A stretch of 64,000 bases of DNA from Neodiprion pinetum. Its lineage: Eukaryota; Arthropoda; Insecta; Hymenoptera; Diprionidae. Shown here piece after piece: positions 47,222-58,241 of this stretch; the stretch's first letter is position 1; every line of letters starts with the position of its first letter. The notes under the pieces were generated by a model. The model was not told where the DNA came from, did not search any database, and saw nothing but the letters and a program-made list of their open reading frames with translations. Position numbers and translations under genes: made by a program. The DNA lies in contig NC_060235.2 in NCBI RefSeq assembly GCF_021155775.2, positions 41,760,701-41,824,700 of the forward strand, read 5' to 3'.

Positions 47222-48637
47222 GATGTATTACATAAAATAGGTTGAAGTTTTTGACGCTAGCGTAACGCGATATTACAACAGAAAACGTTATTCTTAGGTT
47301 TTTATAATGACTTTGAAGGAGTTTCAAGTTTTCCATATACTTATACTTGTAGTTTTATGAGAATGCTAGACACCGATTACGATTTAATAAATTTCAGAGC
47401 ATCCTTCACGAGTTTCGAACCACTAATTTTTTTTCGAAAATTCCTCCGTTACATCGACTTTGCAAACTTCAATTTCGTTATTTACAAGGTACACCCGAAG
47501 GGAGGAAGGAGAACAGGATGTGCGTATGTACAAGGATCACGAACGATGACGCGACTCGTTCCTGCGCCTTCTTCCTCATTTCATTGCTCTTGTTTACTTG
47601 TTTACTTGTTTACTTCCTGGCAATTTTTTTCTTTCCTCTTTCTTTATTTTTTCACCGTGTAAGATACAAATATTGATCTTAGTACGTAACGAGTGTGTAA
47701 TTCCATAACTGTCAAATATCCCGTACAGTCGGATGTTTTAAAAATTATCTTTGTACCCAATACTTGATACGTAGTTTAATAATTACACAAAAATACACCA
47801 ATCTATGCTTGAGATATTTTATTTCATCTCTCTTCACTGCAATTGAGAGAAAAAGGGAGAGACGAGTCATAAAACGCCGATACGCAAAATGACAACAACA
47901 ACGATAATAATTATTTCTACAGTACAGTAACAATAAGTTTTATCAGAAATAAAAACTCACCTCGTATATAACGTGAATATTACAAAGGTGAAAAAATTTT
48001 GAAACAAAAAATTCACTGTATCAAGGAACAACAAATTTTTAATTCATCACCCGTTCTTTTCCGATACAAATGTACGCCAGCTGAACATATTATGTCATTT
48101 TACTAACGATAAATTTGATAATACTCATTCGTTGGATAAGAATAATCCTGCACCGCATATCCTAGGGGGACGCGTAAATCACGAATGCAAAAAAAAAAAA
48201 AAAAAAAATAAACGAGCGAAGGCAATCGATGAAAAAAAAAAGAAATCCTACAACAGTAATGGCGGTGCTATCAATAATAAGCTCTGATAAATGGCAATCG
48301 AATCCACGGTACGAAATTCGCGTGTTATTAATTGGCCAGTGGAATTTGCGAATACTAGAATTTAGAAATTATTACAGCACTTTGTTTTTTTTTTCTCCCC
48401 GCAGGATTGTAATCGGACTAAGAATTGATAGACGATTAGGAAAGAATCGTACGTGGATAATCGATTTCCTGTATGGAAATTTGTCGGGTGATGTAATTAA
48501 AGTATGCTAAGCGATTGAAACAATTACGTCTGCAGGACTGTGGGTGAAGGTGGAGGGCGTATGGTAATGACGTGCCTAAATTGATACGCCGAATGATATT
48601 CAAAATCGTTTCATAACCTCGTTCACTTCCGTTGCAG

Positions 48638-48655
48638 GTACAAATGTGTACGTTG
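48638..48655 (+). other. Plus-strand 18-nt microexon-like segment
   Basis: A strong acceptor (cgttcacttccgttgcag) and a nearly perfect donor (TTG|GTAAGTAT) are only 18 bases apart. A second good acceptor lies upstream at 48404 (ttttctccccgcag). This may be part of a non-coding plus-strand transcript together with 52420-52602, or chance. Confidence 0.2.
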
Positions 48656-50579
48656 GTAAGTATCTACGTATCGCATGACAGGAGAAATTCATTTTCACGT
48701 TTCCACGATATTTTCTGAATTACTGTAGAATAATACATGCAATATTCGTATATACGCATACGTTCGTACGCAGCTTGTAATGCAAAGCGAATCGTCGTAT
48801 TATTTTACACTCGGTGAGATTTTACTGGCAAACATTTCCTACCTATAATATTTTCAATTTTCGAAACGAATAAGATTGATGTTGGTAAACGTATGTAAAA
48901 AGTATAAGAAACACTGGAGTTACGAATGAAAGCTTATTTCCGGATATCGATGCTTTGTTTCAGATCGTTTTGAAATTGTTCAAAACTTTGACAGCTTAGT
49001 TCGATTTTTTATTTTGCTTCGAACGATATTTTTTTCACAAAGTATAAACTGATAGACTTTTGTTATTTCATTATATTCCCATCGTTGAGTATTTGATTTT
49101 ATAACAACCAAATTATTCCATCGATACTATTTTTGTAAATGTGAAAAAAATTATCGCAGCTATTTACAGTATCGAATATTAAAATTTGACAAATATCGTA
49201 CTGCATTAAACTTACGATTATCTCGTGACAAAGTTAATAAAAGGCAAAGTTTAATATTCGGTCATATATCCAACTTCTTTAAGAGTCTGTAAAAATATGT
49301 CGGTAATTATCTCAATGAGGAAAAATTGAAACACGATTCGCAGAACGATGACACAGAAATGATCTTCGCGTGCGGATTGAATCAGATTTTTGGAATGTCG
49401 TAAAATAATGAAGGAGCTGAGAGGAAATGATAAATTAATTTAAAAAATCCGACCCACGCTGCAGCTGCTCCCGAGGGATAAAATCAGTCGAGAATGCATT
49501 TTTCCCGCTGCCGTGCGGTACATGTATACATATATATATATATAATCCTCATTGCGCCTGCACTTTTTTTACCCAAGCGTCCGTTTTAATCCGTTCCTAA
49601 CGTTATAATTAATTAATCTGCAGAAGGATTTCGGCACGGTGCCGATATATTCTAACAATAAGCCAAACTTTCGCATGCAGAACTCGGATTTCACCCTATG
49701 CGAAGTCCTATGCCAACCACCCGGATATTATAAGCGGACTTATCGTTGCCTCCTTGACTTTTGACACGTTCTAAATTAGGGCTTAAATTATAACGCGTTA
49801 CCGTCTAAGACATTACGTTACAAGGATTCAGTGTCTTAAACTTTGTTCCACGAGCTACGCAATTTAGCCTATTAATTAATGTTACACACGTTTTAGAAAC
49901 AGAATTCTCGCCTCTTTGAATGATTTGTCTTTTGACAGACAGCGAGAACGAAGCCTGAGAAGTAATTATGTTCGTAAAAAGAGGAATATCCCTTGCATAC
50001 GGTATATATGATAATTTTCTCACTTAATTTCTTCTTTCCGCATTTTTTTTTTTTTTTTTCTATCTCCTTTTTATTACATTTTTGTAATTATAGTTATACA
50101 CGAAGAGAAATGATTCGTCGAATTGACGAAATATTATGGACATCAAATAATAACGAAATAAGCATTCTTCATTCGAACAATAATAATGACATTGGTCGAT
50201 TTGGAAGAGAAAGAAAATAAAAAAAAAAAAAATTACGAAAAACGACAAGAACAATAATTTGAATTACACAGAGAAACCGCGTTCATATTTGAATAAAAGA
50301 GACGTAATTAATTCTCTCGCTTCCATTAATATATACATATAGTTGGGTAAATTTAACGTGAATCGTGTTTTTGTGTGCATTTTATTGTCACACGTTAATG
50401 TGTTACAGTCAGTGTATGCGTAGAAACTATATTTAGAACCCGGATTGCATCATCGTACATAACCTACATGATATACGGAGTCTGGATTTGCACTTAATAA
50501 CAGGCGTATATAATTTCGCCTGCGAGATTTAAATCCTTGAAGAATCATCAGCCGTAACTATACCTTATAGCAAGTCTTA

Positions 50580-50800
50580 CGAATCATCGCTAACGACTGA
50601 TGAATGGTTTAATGCGCATGCGCTGGAATCCGAGAGCAAGAGCAATTGTTTTGTCAAGGTGACCAACGTTTTTCAGGTTACATACATCGCGGCGATATGT
50701 CATCTGAACTTGTGACGGTTGGTCGGCCTGACAAAACAACTGCTTCTGCTCTAGAATTTTAGCGCATGCGCGTTGAGTCATTCAACCGTTAGCTAATCGC
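50580..50800. repeat. Fold-back element with GCGCATGCGC ends
   Basis: The whole segment is one hairpin. TTTAATGCGCATGCGCT on the left pairs with AGCGCATGCGCGTTGAG on the right, and the inner AGAGCAAGAGCAATTGTTTT and GACCAAC blocks pair with GTTGGTC, CAAAACAACTGCTTCTGCTC. It shares the GCGCATGCGC core with the repeats at 4.3 and 63.2 kb but little else. Confidence 0.8.
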
Positions 50801-50908
50801 TTTGTACAGTATATGTTATGGAGGACTGAGGTGAGGAAGACTATCTCCGTGTATAGAAAGTGTCCTTTAAATAAAGTACAATCAAGATGGTTTTGATGTA
50901 GCAAAAGT

Positions 50909-50990
50909 TTCACATTTAAAAGAAAACGCCAATCAGATTGAACCCTGATTTCACATTCAAAAGAAAGCGCTAATCAGATTGAACCCTGAA
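50909..50990 (+). repeat. 41-bp tandem duplication
   Basis: Two consecutive units of 41 bp beginning TTCACATTTAAAAGAAA and TTCACATTCAAAAGAAA, both ending AATCAGATTGAACCCTGA, with few differences. It abuts the fold-back element that begins at 50992. Confidence 0.9.
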
Positions 50991-50991
50991 T

Positions 50992-51405
50992 GCTTGCATT
51001 GGTCAACAAAATTTTGTAACAAGGAAAATGCTTGTCAATGTGAAATACGGTTCTACCCTCATTGTAAAACCATATTTATTTTGATTCGATCAAGTCTAGT
51101 TTTTGCGTCACAGCTACTACAAATAAAATTGAATGTTTATCGTTTTGATTTGCCTTTTTTGATTCGACGTGTTTTATTATTTACAATAAATACCAGTTAG
51201 TTAGTTGCAATAAATAACGAAACACACTTAATCAAAAAAGATAAGTCAAAACGATAAACATACAATTTTACTGCTAGTATCTGTAACACAAAAACTAGTC
51301 CTGATCGAATCAAAAGAAATATGGTTTTATAATGAGGGTAGATTAAAGGAACTTGAAAATCAGTAAACACTTTCCTTGTTACAAAATTTTTTTGACCAGT
51401 GTACT
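50992..51405. repeat. Fold-back element with about 200-bp arms
   Basis: The ends TGGTCAACAAAATTTTGTAA and TTACAAAATTTTTTTGACCA are inverted copies, and pairing runs nearly to a centre at about 51195 through CCTCATTGTAAAACCATAT, TGATTCGATCA, CTAGTTTTTG, TTTATCGTTTTGA and TTTTTTGATT. The CACTGGTCAA terminal wording recalls Tc1/mariner-derived MITEs, an impression only. Confidence 0.85.
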
Positions 51406-51576
51406 GTAATACTCTGCATAATCTCATTTTTGTTCCTAAAAATTGGATTTTATGGTGGTACATGGTACATGATTCAACTTGAGGACAAAACGCGGTGTAT
51501 TTTCACCTGAGGTCGCCTCATATCTCCATCTCGCAATTAAATAGAACTCTGCAGCAGTATCCCAGAAGCATGGATA

Positions 51577-51611
<35 letters not shown>

Positions 51612-51861
51612 GATCCGCAGTCTATCAGCGATAACGAAGCGTCTGTATTATCGTTACATTATACCTACGTATGCATTATAAAAGGCCGGGTAGAGACGCA
51701 GATTCGGATGATTAATGAAGCTCCGCGTAATCTATCCGCCATCTATCCATTTATCTGTTTGTCTATTTATCTACGGATCTGGTAGCAAATGTATAACGTG
51801 TGCGATCCACGCTGCCGCGGCACATACTTCGCAAATTCACTCTCCTCGTAAACAGTACGTG

Positions 51862-51894
<33 letters not shown>

Positions 51895-52419
51895 GCATGT
51901 GTATACGTGTACATATTACAGGTATGTGATTACACCTATACGCATAACACATGTAATACATATACGGACGTAGTTACAGGCGTTCGAAAACTGTATAACG
52001 TGAATTCTAAAACTGGCTTTGAGTTTCGCCTTATCGTTTCGCTAGTCGAGACGTACAAACATTAATACACGATCATTATACGTATAACCCGATGCACGGT
52101 ATTATCCACCAACGGATGATTAGTCGAGGTATCGTGGATAATTTTCGTTGCGTAACTAATTGTCACTTGTGATCGATGTTGGACCGCGATTAAGGATGCA
52201 TGCGCGAGATTATTGTACATTGCACATTGTTACGATGAGAGAAAAAATAAGTAAATAAATAAATAAATAAGATTGAGAACTCGCACTCGTTGATTTCTTT
52301 TTTGTTTTTTTTTTTTTCTATTTTTAGTATAACGTTATATTCATAAATACTATTTATTTATACAGCAGTTGGTGTTTGAATTTTTCCAAAAAAAAAAAAA
52401 ATTGTTCGCTGCTGTGCAG

Positions 52420-52602
52420 ATGCATACCGTTATGGATCAACAGGCGTGTATCACGGGCGTATGCGTTCACTGAAAATATGACGCGACTTCCGTTTCTGCA
52501 GCACTCGCATATATCGGCAACGGAAGGCGAGAACCGGACGACTAGCGTGCATCGAATGCAAAAATTCCGATACCACTAACTAACCGGGAGAATTAACGAC
52601 AG
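52420..52602 (+). other. Plus-strand exon-like segment, non-coding
   Basis: A good acceptor (ttgttcgctgctgtgcag) and a consensus donor (ACGACAG|GTAAGC) enclose 183 bases of CpG-rich sequence that stands out from its flanks. All three frames contain stops, so it would be an untranslated leader or long non-coding RNA exon antisense to the large gene. No partner exon is certain. Confidence 0.3.
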
Positions 52603-52675
52603 GTAAGCAAATCTGCTGGCTTGTAATGCTCACTATTTACTGCTGGCACTTCGGGTGACGGAGACAGAGGGACAG

Positions 52676-52682
52676 AGAGAAA

Positions 52683-52713
<31 letters not shown>

Positions 52714-52834
52714 TGGGAAGGGGAAGGTGAGGGAAGGTAGAGGAATATTCCGTAAGTGAGAGTAAGAGTCGAGTGTGTACCTTAGGATTAGAGTTGGCGA
52801 TGGGGGGGGGGGGGGGGGATAAGGAAAAGAGAGG

Positions 52835-52872
<38 letters not shown>

Positions 52873-52967
52873 AGGCGGCTTACAGATAGGTGCGATGATA
52901 CGAAATGTGTAAGCGCACTTGTGAAGGAAGAGTCGACGACGAGGAAGTGTGGGGGGGGGGGGGGGGG
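52676..52967 (+). repeat. GA tracts and two G17 runs
   Basis: GA dinucleotide tracts (52676-52714 and 52838-52871) alternate with two 17-base G runs (52802-52818 and 52951-52967), giving a nearly pure purine strand for about 300 bases. A G25 run follows at 53222-53246. Such DNA can form triplex or quadruplex structures and bind GAGA-type factors. Confidence 0.9.
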
Positions 52968-53221
52968 ATTTCGCAACGTGGTTCGTTGCAGGGGTTCTCA
53001 AAGAGACAATTTACTCGATTAATGTATATTATCATAATAATGTGATTTTATCATTTGTTTCTTGTATTTTATACATTTTATACTGTTATATATAATGTGA
53101 TAACTGTTAAGCGGCTGGAAATTATGAAATATTTTATATTTTATTTACGGTTGGTTGTTGTAGGAGAAAGATGATTGACGCAAAACGTTCTTTAATATTT
53201 TAACGTCAAATAGCTGAGGGA

Positions 53222-53246
53222 GGGGGGGGGGGGGGGGGGGGGGGGG
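53222..53246 (+). repeat. G25 homopolymer
   Basis: Twenty-five consecutive G followed by CGGGG; the third long G run within about 450 bp. Confidence 0.95.
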
Positions 53247-53364
53247 CGGGGATAATTCACTCGGTATGCAAATGTTGTAAATCCTGTTCTCAATGTAATA
53301 TAATTATTCTTTCGTCTGAATTATTCATGTTACATAGTTTTTGTACTTAAACACCGAATCTCAA

Positions 53365-53650
53365 AACTGACCCGATGAAAATGAATCCTATAATTTTCTA
53401 CGAATTTTTGTTCGGGAAATTGAGACATTTCGTACAATTTTGTAGAAAAAAAATTTGCTTTCGTACAACATTGTAAATATGCATTGTTTGTCATAAAGAA
53501 AAACATGGTTGATACTACTATAATTTTTAACGAAAATTAACAATTCTTCACGGGAAACAATGCATATTTACAATTTTTGTTACAAATAATACAAAATGTA
53601 TCAATTTCTGTAAAAATTCGTGTTAGTAGAATTTTTTACCAGGGTAAACG
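53365..53650. repeat. Palindromic element
   Basis: An exact 19-base inverted pair, TTGTAAATATGCATTGTTT and AAACAATGCATATTTACAA, sits inside longer imperfect arms: TTTTCTACGAATTTTTGTTC on the left, and AAAATTCGTGTTAGTAGAAT with CAATTTCTG on the right. No coding frame. Confidence 0.7.
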
Positions 53651-54071
53651 AACGTTTAGTTATATTATACATATTCAGACAAATTACACGATTATTGTAC
53701 ACATTTATTTCCAACTTGTTTTTCCGAATCCGTAAAAACAACTTGATACTCGTTATTTGTTCGTAAATTAATTGCCCGCAAGTCGTCGGTGAGAATTAAA
53801 TTTTTGATATCACTAATATTTAATCTATTTTTTGCCGAATCATAAACTTATCGTCTGTAAATTATAACCATAGTGCATATCGGATTTTTTTTTTTATCAA
53901 CTGACAAGTTAAGAATACAATCCGTTACCAGCGATGTGTCGGAAATTCGTTAACGAATGAAATTGGCAATTTTTCATTAAAATAGGATGAATTGCTGTAA
54001 AAATATTTCGGTGAAAATATAGCATATGAATGATTGTACCAATGTATGATATTAACAAGTTAAATTTGGTA

Positions 54072-54105
<34 letters not shown>

Positions 54106-55358
54106 TTTGCAACGGCATAGGGATTTTTTAAAATTAGATTCAATTTCATTTGCTTCGATTTAACTTTGTGCGAACTTCTGTTTCGTCGCGTTTTCGTTTC
54201 TGTTCTATAAAGTATCCTTAAAATCCGTCTTTTCGAAATTTTCAATTTCGAAATATAACCTCGACTCTTGAAGCTTTCTGTGTGTCACCAGCCTGGAGCT
54301 TCCTTCGATCGTCTATACAACGCAACGATACTAAAAATCCGAACTCTGCGCAAGAGATTTTCATATACAAGTTAAAACGTATCATGAATGATTAAATCGA
54401 ATTCAAACTCGTTGCCATGACTCCGAAAACGTGGAATGAATTGGAATTAGTGAAATTATCTCGCGGCTTCCGCAGTTCCATTAATTAACTGATCCACCCT
54501 ACGGCTCTCTCGTTTATTCATACCGAACACAAGTGACGGTATGGCAATGGAATTTAATGATCTACACGGTACGACTCTGCAACATACAAACTATGTGCGT
54601 AACGCCTAAAATCCGCTATCACGTGTTGTACGCGTTATACGTGCAATATTTAATGCTTACATAAATTCATCGTAACAACAAAATCCAAGTTCACGCACTG
54701 TTCGAACAAAAATCGTCTCGAAAACATTTGTTGTTCTCTATAATAACAAAAAAGACGATCAAAACCGGGATTCATATTTTGATTTCGGAAAATAGATACA
54801 GGAGAAGAAGCCGCAAAAATTTAGAAAGATTGGGAACCAGAAGAGTAACAATATAGAATTTTCAAAATAACGATCATCTGCTTTACGCAGTATTCAAAAT
54901 GCAAAATGTTAAGATATAACTAGATCCTAAGTCATTTTGACGTTTTTATACTTATACAGTTTTTTTGTATGTATTATAATTCGTTTTTACCGCATTCTCA
55001 TTATTCTATACTTCGACTTTCTGTACCAAATTTTTTTTATAAAACAGATCCTCGCATCTCAGAAAATTCCACATCGTCACCCTTTTGTTTAATTAATGAC
55101 ATTTCACACCTGTAACCCACCCTTAAGGACACGACCCGAATATTTTCGGAAAATTTGTGCGAATCAAGTCTGATTAAGCGCGGATCGTGGCGAACCTCAA
55201 TCAGACTGATCCCATAATCAGGGTAAAAATCTGGGGCGAGTTGGTCCGAGACCCGAAACGGGGGCTGCTTTGCGGTTTGCCTGCGTCGCGAACTCGGCAG
55301 GCCGCGGTACGGAATAAACTTGATCCGATTCTTCCCCCTCCGGTGATTTTCTTCTCAG

Positions 55359-55490
55359 TCGACAACCGGGATGAGCTTGCGGGCTGTTAATCTTTCCGAG
55401 ATCAGAACGAGGAACATGCTACGCGTCTTCTTTTCAGAGGGTCATGACGATATACCGGTGCCAAATTTTAAACGAATTATTAGTCATTGA
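55359..55490 (+). other. Plus-strand terminal-exon-like frame
   Basis: A strong plus acceptor (cggtgattttcttctcag) opens 43 codons to a TGA: STTGMSLRAVNLSEIRTRN, then MLRVFFSEGHDDIPVP. It lies in a CpG-richer patch (55.15-55.5 kb) immediately before a TIR element. No upstream partner exon or family recognised; possibly chance. Confidence 0.15.
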
Positions 55491-55500
55491 GGTTATGTAG

Positions 55501-55710
55501 TACTCCCACCCTTACCGACGGAGTAAGCTAAGTCTTTTTCTTCCCATAGTAAATGGACAAGGAAAGAAAACAACAGGAAAGTTACTCATAACCCGAATTT
55601 CGCTACAAAAGTGCGATGCATCGTCGAAATTTGAACCCTTTTCGTTCGTTTGTTCATTTAATATAGGAAGAAAAAGGATGAATTTGCTCGGCCGGTAAGG
55701 GCAGGAGTAC
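55501..55710 (+). repeat. TIR element (MITE), short copy
   Basis: The ends TACTCCCACCCTTACCGACG and CCGGTAAGGGCAGGAGTA are inverted copies and match the ends of the element at 19831-20252. The inner CGCTACAAAAGTGCGATGCA block is also shared. About half the length of the other copy. Confidence 0.8.
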
Positions 55711-56664
55711 CGCATGAGCTTGAGCATTCTTCAAAATTTCGAATACCAATTTTCTTTAGAAGGAATTTTACACCTTCTAGCAAAAGTATACGTACCCATT
55801 ATTATATGCAAAATGGCGATGTTATATCGATCAGTTTACAGAAAAATGACTGTTTTTGAAGGATCTGTGAGGTTTTTTTTCTGGAGATATCCTCGTGATT
55901 AGTTCACACGTTTTTGAATTTGTTAATACCGATGATTTTCGGCGGAGTTCATCGCTTCAAAGTTCAGAGAGAACGGAATTTGAAAATTTCAGAAGTGGCC
56001 ATTTTGACTTTTTGGGTTGGAGAGTAATCGCACTTGAAAAGCAAAGGCGATTTTTTCTCAAATTCGACACATCAGAGCATCCAAAATCCATATTCGCGAT
56101 CAACTTGACATAAAAATAAAACACAGCTTCCTTGAGTTCAAATTCTGAAACGAATTTTCTTCTCACTCATACACTTTATAACAAATATCAAATTTTCCGT
56201 TTCATGGAAGTTTATTTCCAACCTTGGAGAGCTGTAAAATCCGGTGAAATTCATCCAAGTGACAGGGTTGAAAAACGTTTGACCTTTCCATAAAAATGAG
56301 TCCGATTTTCATCTTACAAATAAAAAAAAAGAAACTGCCGTCGTAATAATTTCGCAAGAAATTAGGAAATCCATTTTACGAACAAATTGACAACCCCGTT
56401 TTTCCGTCTCCCTCAAAACCTCACAAATTTCGTCTCTGAAACACTTTCCGATCAAAATCGTGAGTTCAGAAGACGTTCCATTCACTCGGCCTTAAGCAAA
56501 CGACCCTTTGAATAATATTTGCACCCGCACGATGTACTCAAAACTTTCACTACTTCATCCAGAGGAATTGTCTCAAGATTCCCGTTTTCATCGCCAATGA
56601 ATTTCAGAAAGTTGAATTAACGCCGCGCGTCTTCTGCTTGTCTTTAGCCATCCTACCAAATATT

Positions 56665-56925
56665 GGAAAATGTCCCCATGACGTCAGAGCCTTGTTGTCG
56701 GCGCCATTTTATCACCAAACATAACCTAGGTTTTAAATTTTGATGAAGGCAATCATTCGTAATTCTTCGGGCTTAAGATTACTCATGTCACATAAATTAA
56801 TTAAACATAATCAATAACATACCTGTTCCATCATCCACACGCGAAAAAACACACGATCAACGATCAGCGGTCAGCTTCGTTATATTAGTTTGATTTTATT
56901 CCACCAGATGGCGCATCGCAAAGTG
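56665..56925 (+). repeat. Dispersed repeat, full copy
   Basis: Second near-complete copy of the family at 29218-29473, same orientation, beginning ggaaaatgtccccatgacgt and ending CCACCAGATGGCGCATCGCA. Contains the GGCGCCATTTTATCACC block. Confidence 0.8.
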
Positions 56926-57010
56926 GGAATCCCAATATCCTTCTCACAAGCGGCTGCAATGTCCTCTCGAAACAAGGATCGTTCGCAATCAGCTCGCCAG
57001 CGATGTTTAA

Positions 57011-57480
57011 TCACGACCTGATTGAACAACGACGTCGTGGCAACAAGAATCGCTGAATCCGCTCCAGAACCGGGTTTAGATGCTTGATCAGAGGTTGTTT
57101 GATACACGTGGACAGTGCCGGCTTACAGAAGAGTGAAAAATCCTTATCACCGACGGAGATTACAAAGCAAGTGTGGGTGGATACGTCAAGTTCGCGCTTC
57201 AAAAGCTCTTGATCTCTTGCGGGATGATTATGATATATGACGAGTCACAGAGGTTGCAAAAGAAAGGAAGATATTCTTCGAGTTGATACAAGCAAATGGA
57301 ACACACGCTCTGCGTGGATGAAATACGGCACAAGAGTGTAAAAGCTCGGGCTGATGGATGTATCAAACCTGTACAGTCCAGACAAAGAGCTGTAAAAACA
57401 GAAATGTCATATAACGATGATTTGAAGGGACAACTGAGGTTTATTGGGTTGAATTTAATTGAAACAAAATCCCCTTCCAT
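57011..57480 (-). pseudogene. Possible broken Cys-rich coding fragment
   Basis: Two minus-strand frames overlap end to end. The first (57480-57199) has spaced Cys pairs (CLDCTG, CRISSTQSVCSICL, FFCNLC) and stops. The second (57202-57011) reads DVSTHTCFVISVGDKDFSLF, then IKQPLIKHLNPVLERIQRFL. Together they look like one protein interrupted by a frameshift, possibly a retrocopy or transposon remnant. No family recognised and chance is not excluded. Confidence 0.2.
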
Positions 57481-58126
57481 AGTCCTGGTTCATCAAAATC
57501 ATTAAAACGATGCGATTTTTCCACTGTACAAATGATTTAATCCTACAAGATCTCTTGAAAGTCATGAATAATCAAGCTGTTGGAAGTGAAATTTATGGTT
57601 AAAAAAAAAAAAAAAAAGAAACAATTCTGTTCTAAGGATATATTATTCCAACTAATCGTAAATCCAACTCGATAAACTTCAACTCCACTTTCAAACCTTC
57701 GTATTCGTGACATTTCTTTCTTTACAGTTCTTCGACCGGACTGTACGTTTCATAAATTCTAAATTCATCGGATACAGAGAAGAACCGGAGGTTTTCACGA
57801 ATTGAAAAACGCGGCCGGTTTCCGGTTCCCGAAGATGCGGTCTCTTCGTCTCCTTCTTTGTCTTTTTCTTATTTTTTCTTCTTTCTCTTCTCTCACTGCA
57901 CAACGATTCGCAAACGTCTTCGCGGGCCGTCATCGTTTACACTTCGCAAATTTGGAGAGGGAGAACTCCATACTCGTTGTGGAGATAAAGGGCCGTGGAA
58001 ATGAGGGTGGGCGAGGGGGTTGGGGGGGGAGGAAACGAGGGAAAAAAGAGGGAAACGACGTTCCTCTTCGCCGCTTTTTGTCCCGAATTGAGCCTGCAAC
58101 CCGGTTCCTCTCACATCACGATTTAC

Positions 58127-58241
58127 GACGCTTGCTTCTCGATGTCATCCAATCTTTGTTCGAGCCTCAAGGACAGCTCCGTCTCCATATTCGAGTGTAA
58201 TTTTTGGCGTCGCAGACACGTCGGATTCTTCGGACCATTTC
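58127..58241 (-). CDS. Candidate upstream coding exon with coiled-coil-like segment
   Basis: Entered in phase 1 after a CAG at 58242-58244, it reads NGPKNPTCLRRQKLHS, Asn, then METELSLRLEQRLDDIEKQA, and leaves phase 2 at a donor (GCGTC|GTAAAT). The next in-frame codon would be a stop, as expected of an intron. Exit phase 2 matches the alternative acceptor at 43558 (reading Ser-Val-Gly-Ile-Met-Thr-Leu-Arg). The heptad-like ELSLRLEQRLDDIEKQ suggests a short coiled coil. ATG at 58188 could also be a start. The acceptor's pyrimidine tract is poor, which lowers confidence. It lies in a CpG-rich patch (57.8-58.3 kb). Confidence 0.4.

Larger units (their letters stand above)
43559..58126 (-). other. 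Intron or 5' flanking region, about 14.6 kb
   Basis: If the exon at 58241-58127 is real, this is one intron; if not, it is the 5' flank of the start exon. It contains a possible leader donor at 43861, a CpG-rich promoter-like zone (44.0-45.2 kb), fold-back elements (45311-45757, 50580-50800, 50992-51405, 53365-53650), a decayed tandem duplication (45.9-46.2 kb), GA and poly-G tracts (52.67-53.25 kb), a TIR element (55501-55710), a repeat copy (56665-56925) and some plus-strand exon-like pieces. 46.4-47.2, 48.7-49.4 and 53.7-55.1 kb show nothing specific. Confidence 0.45.

Noticed and set aside
57802..58200. Plus-strand frame beginning like a signal peptide (MRSLRLLLCLFLIFSS)
   Set aside because: The hydrophobic start comes from a pyrimidine tract. 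The rest is Arg/Gly-rich low-complexity sequence with no mature domain, and it overlaps a more plausible minus-strand exon.
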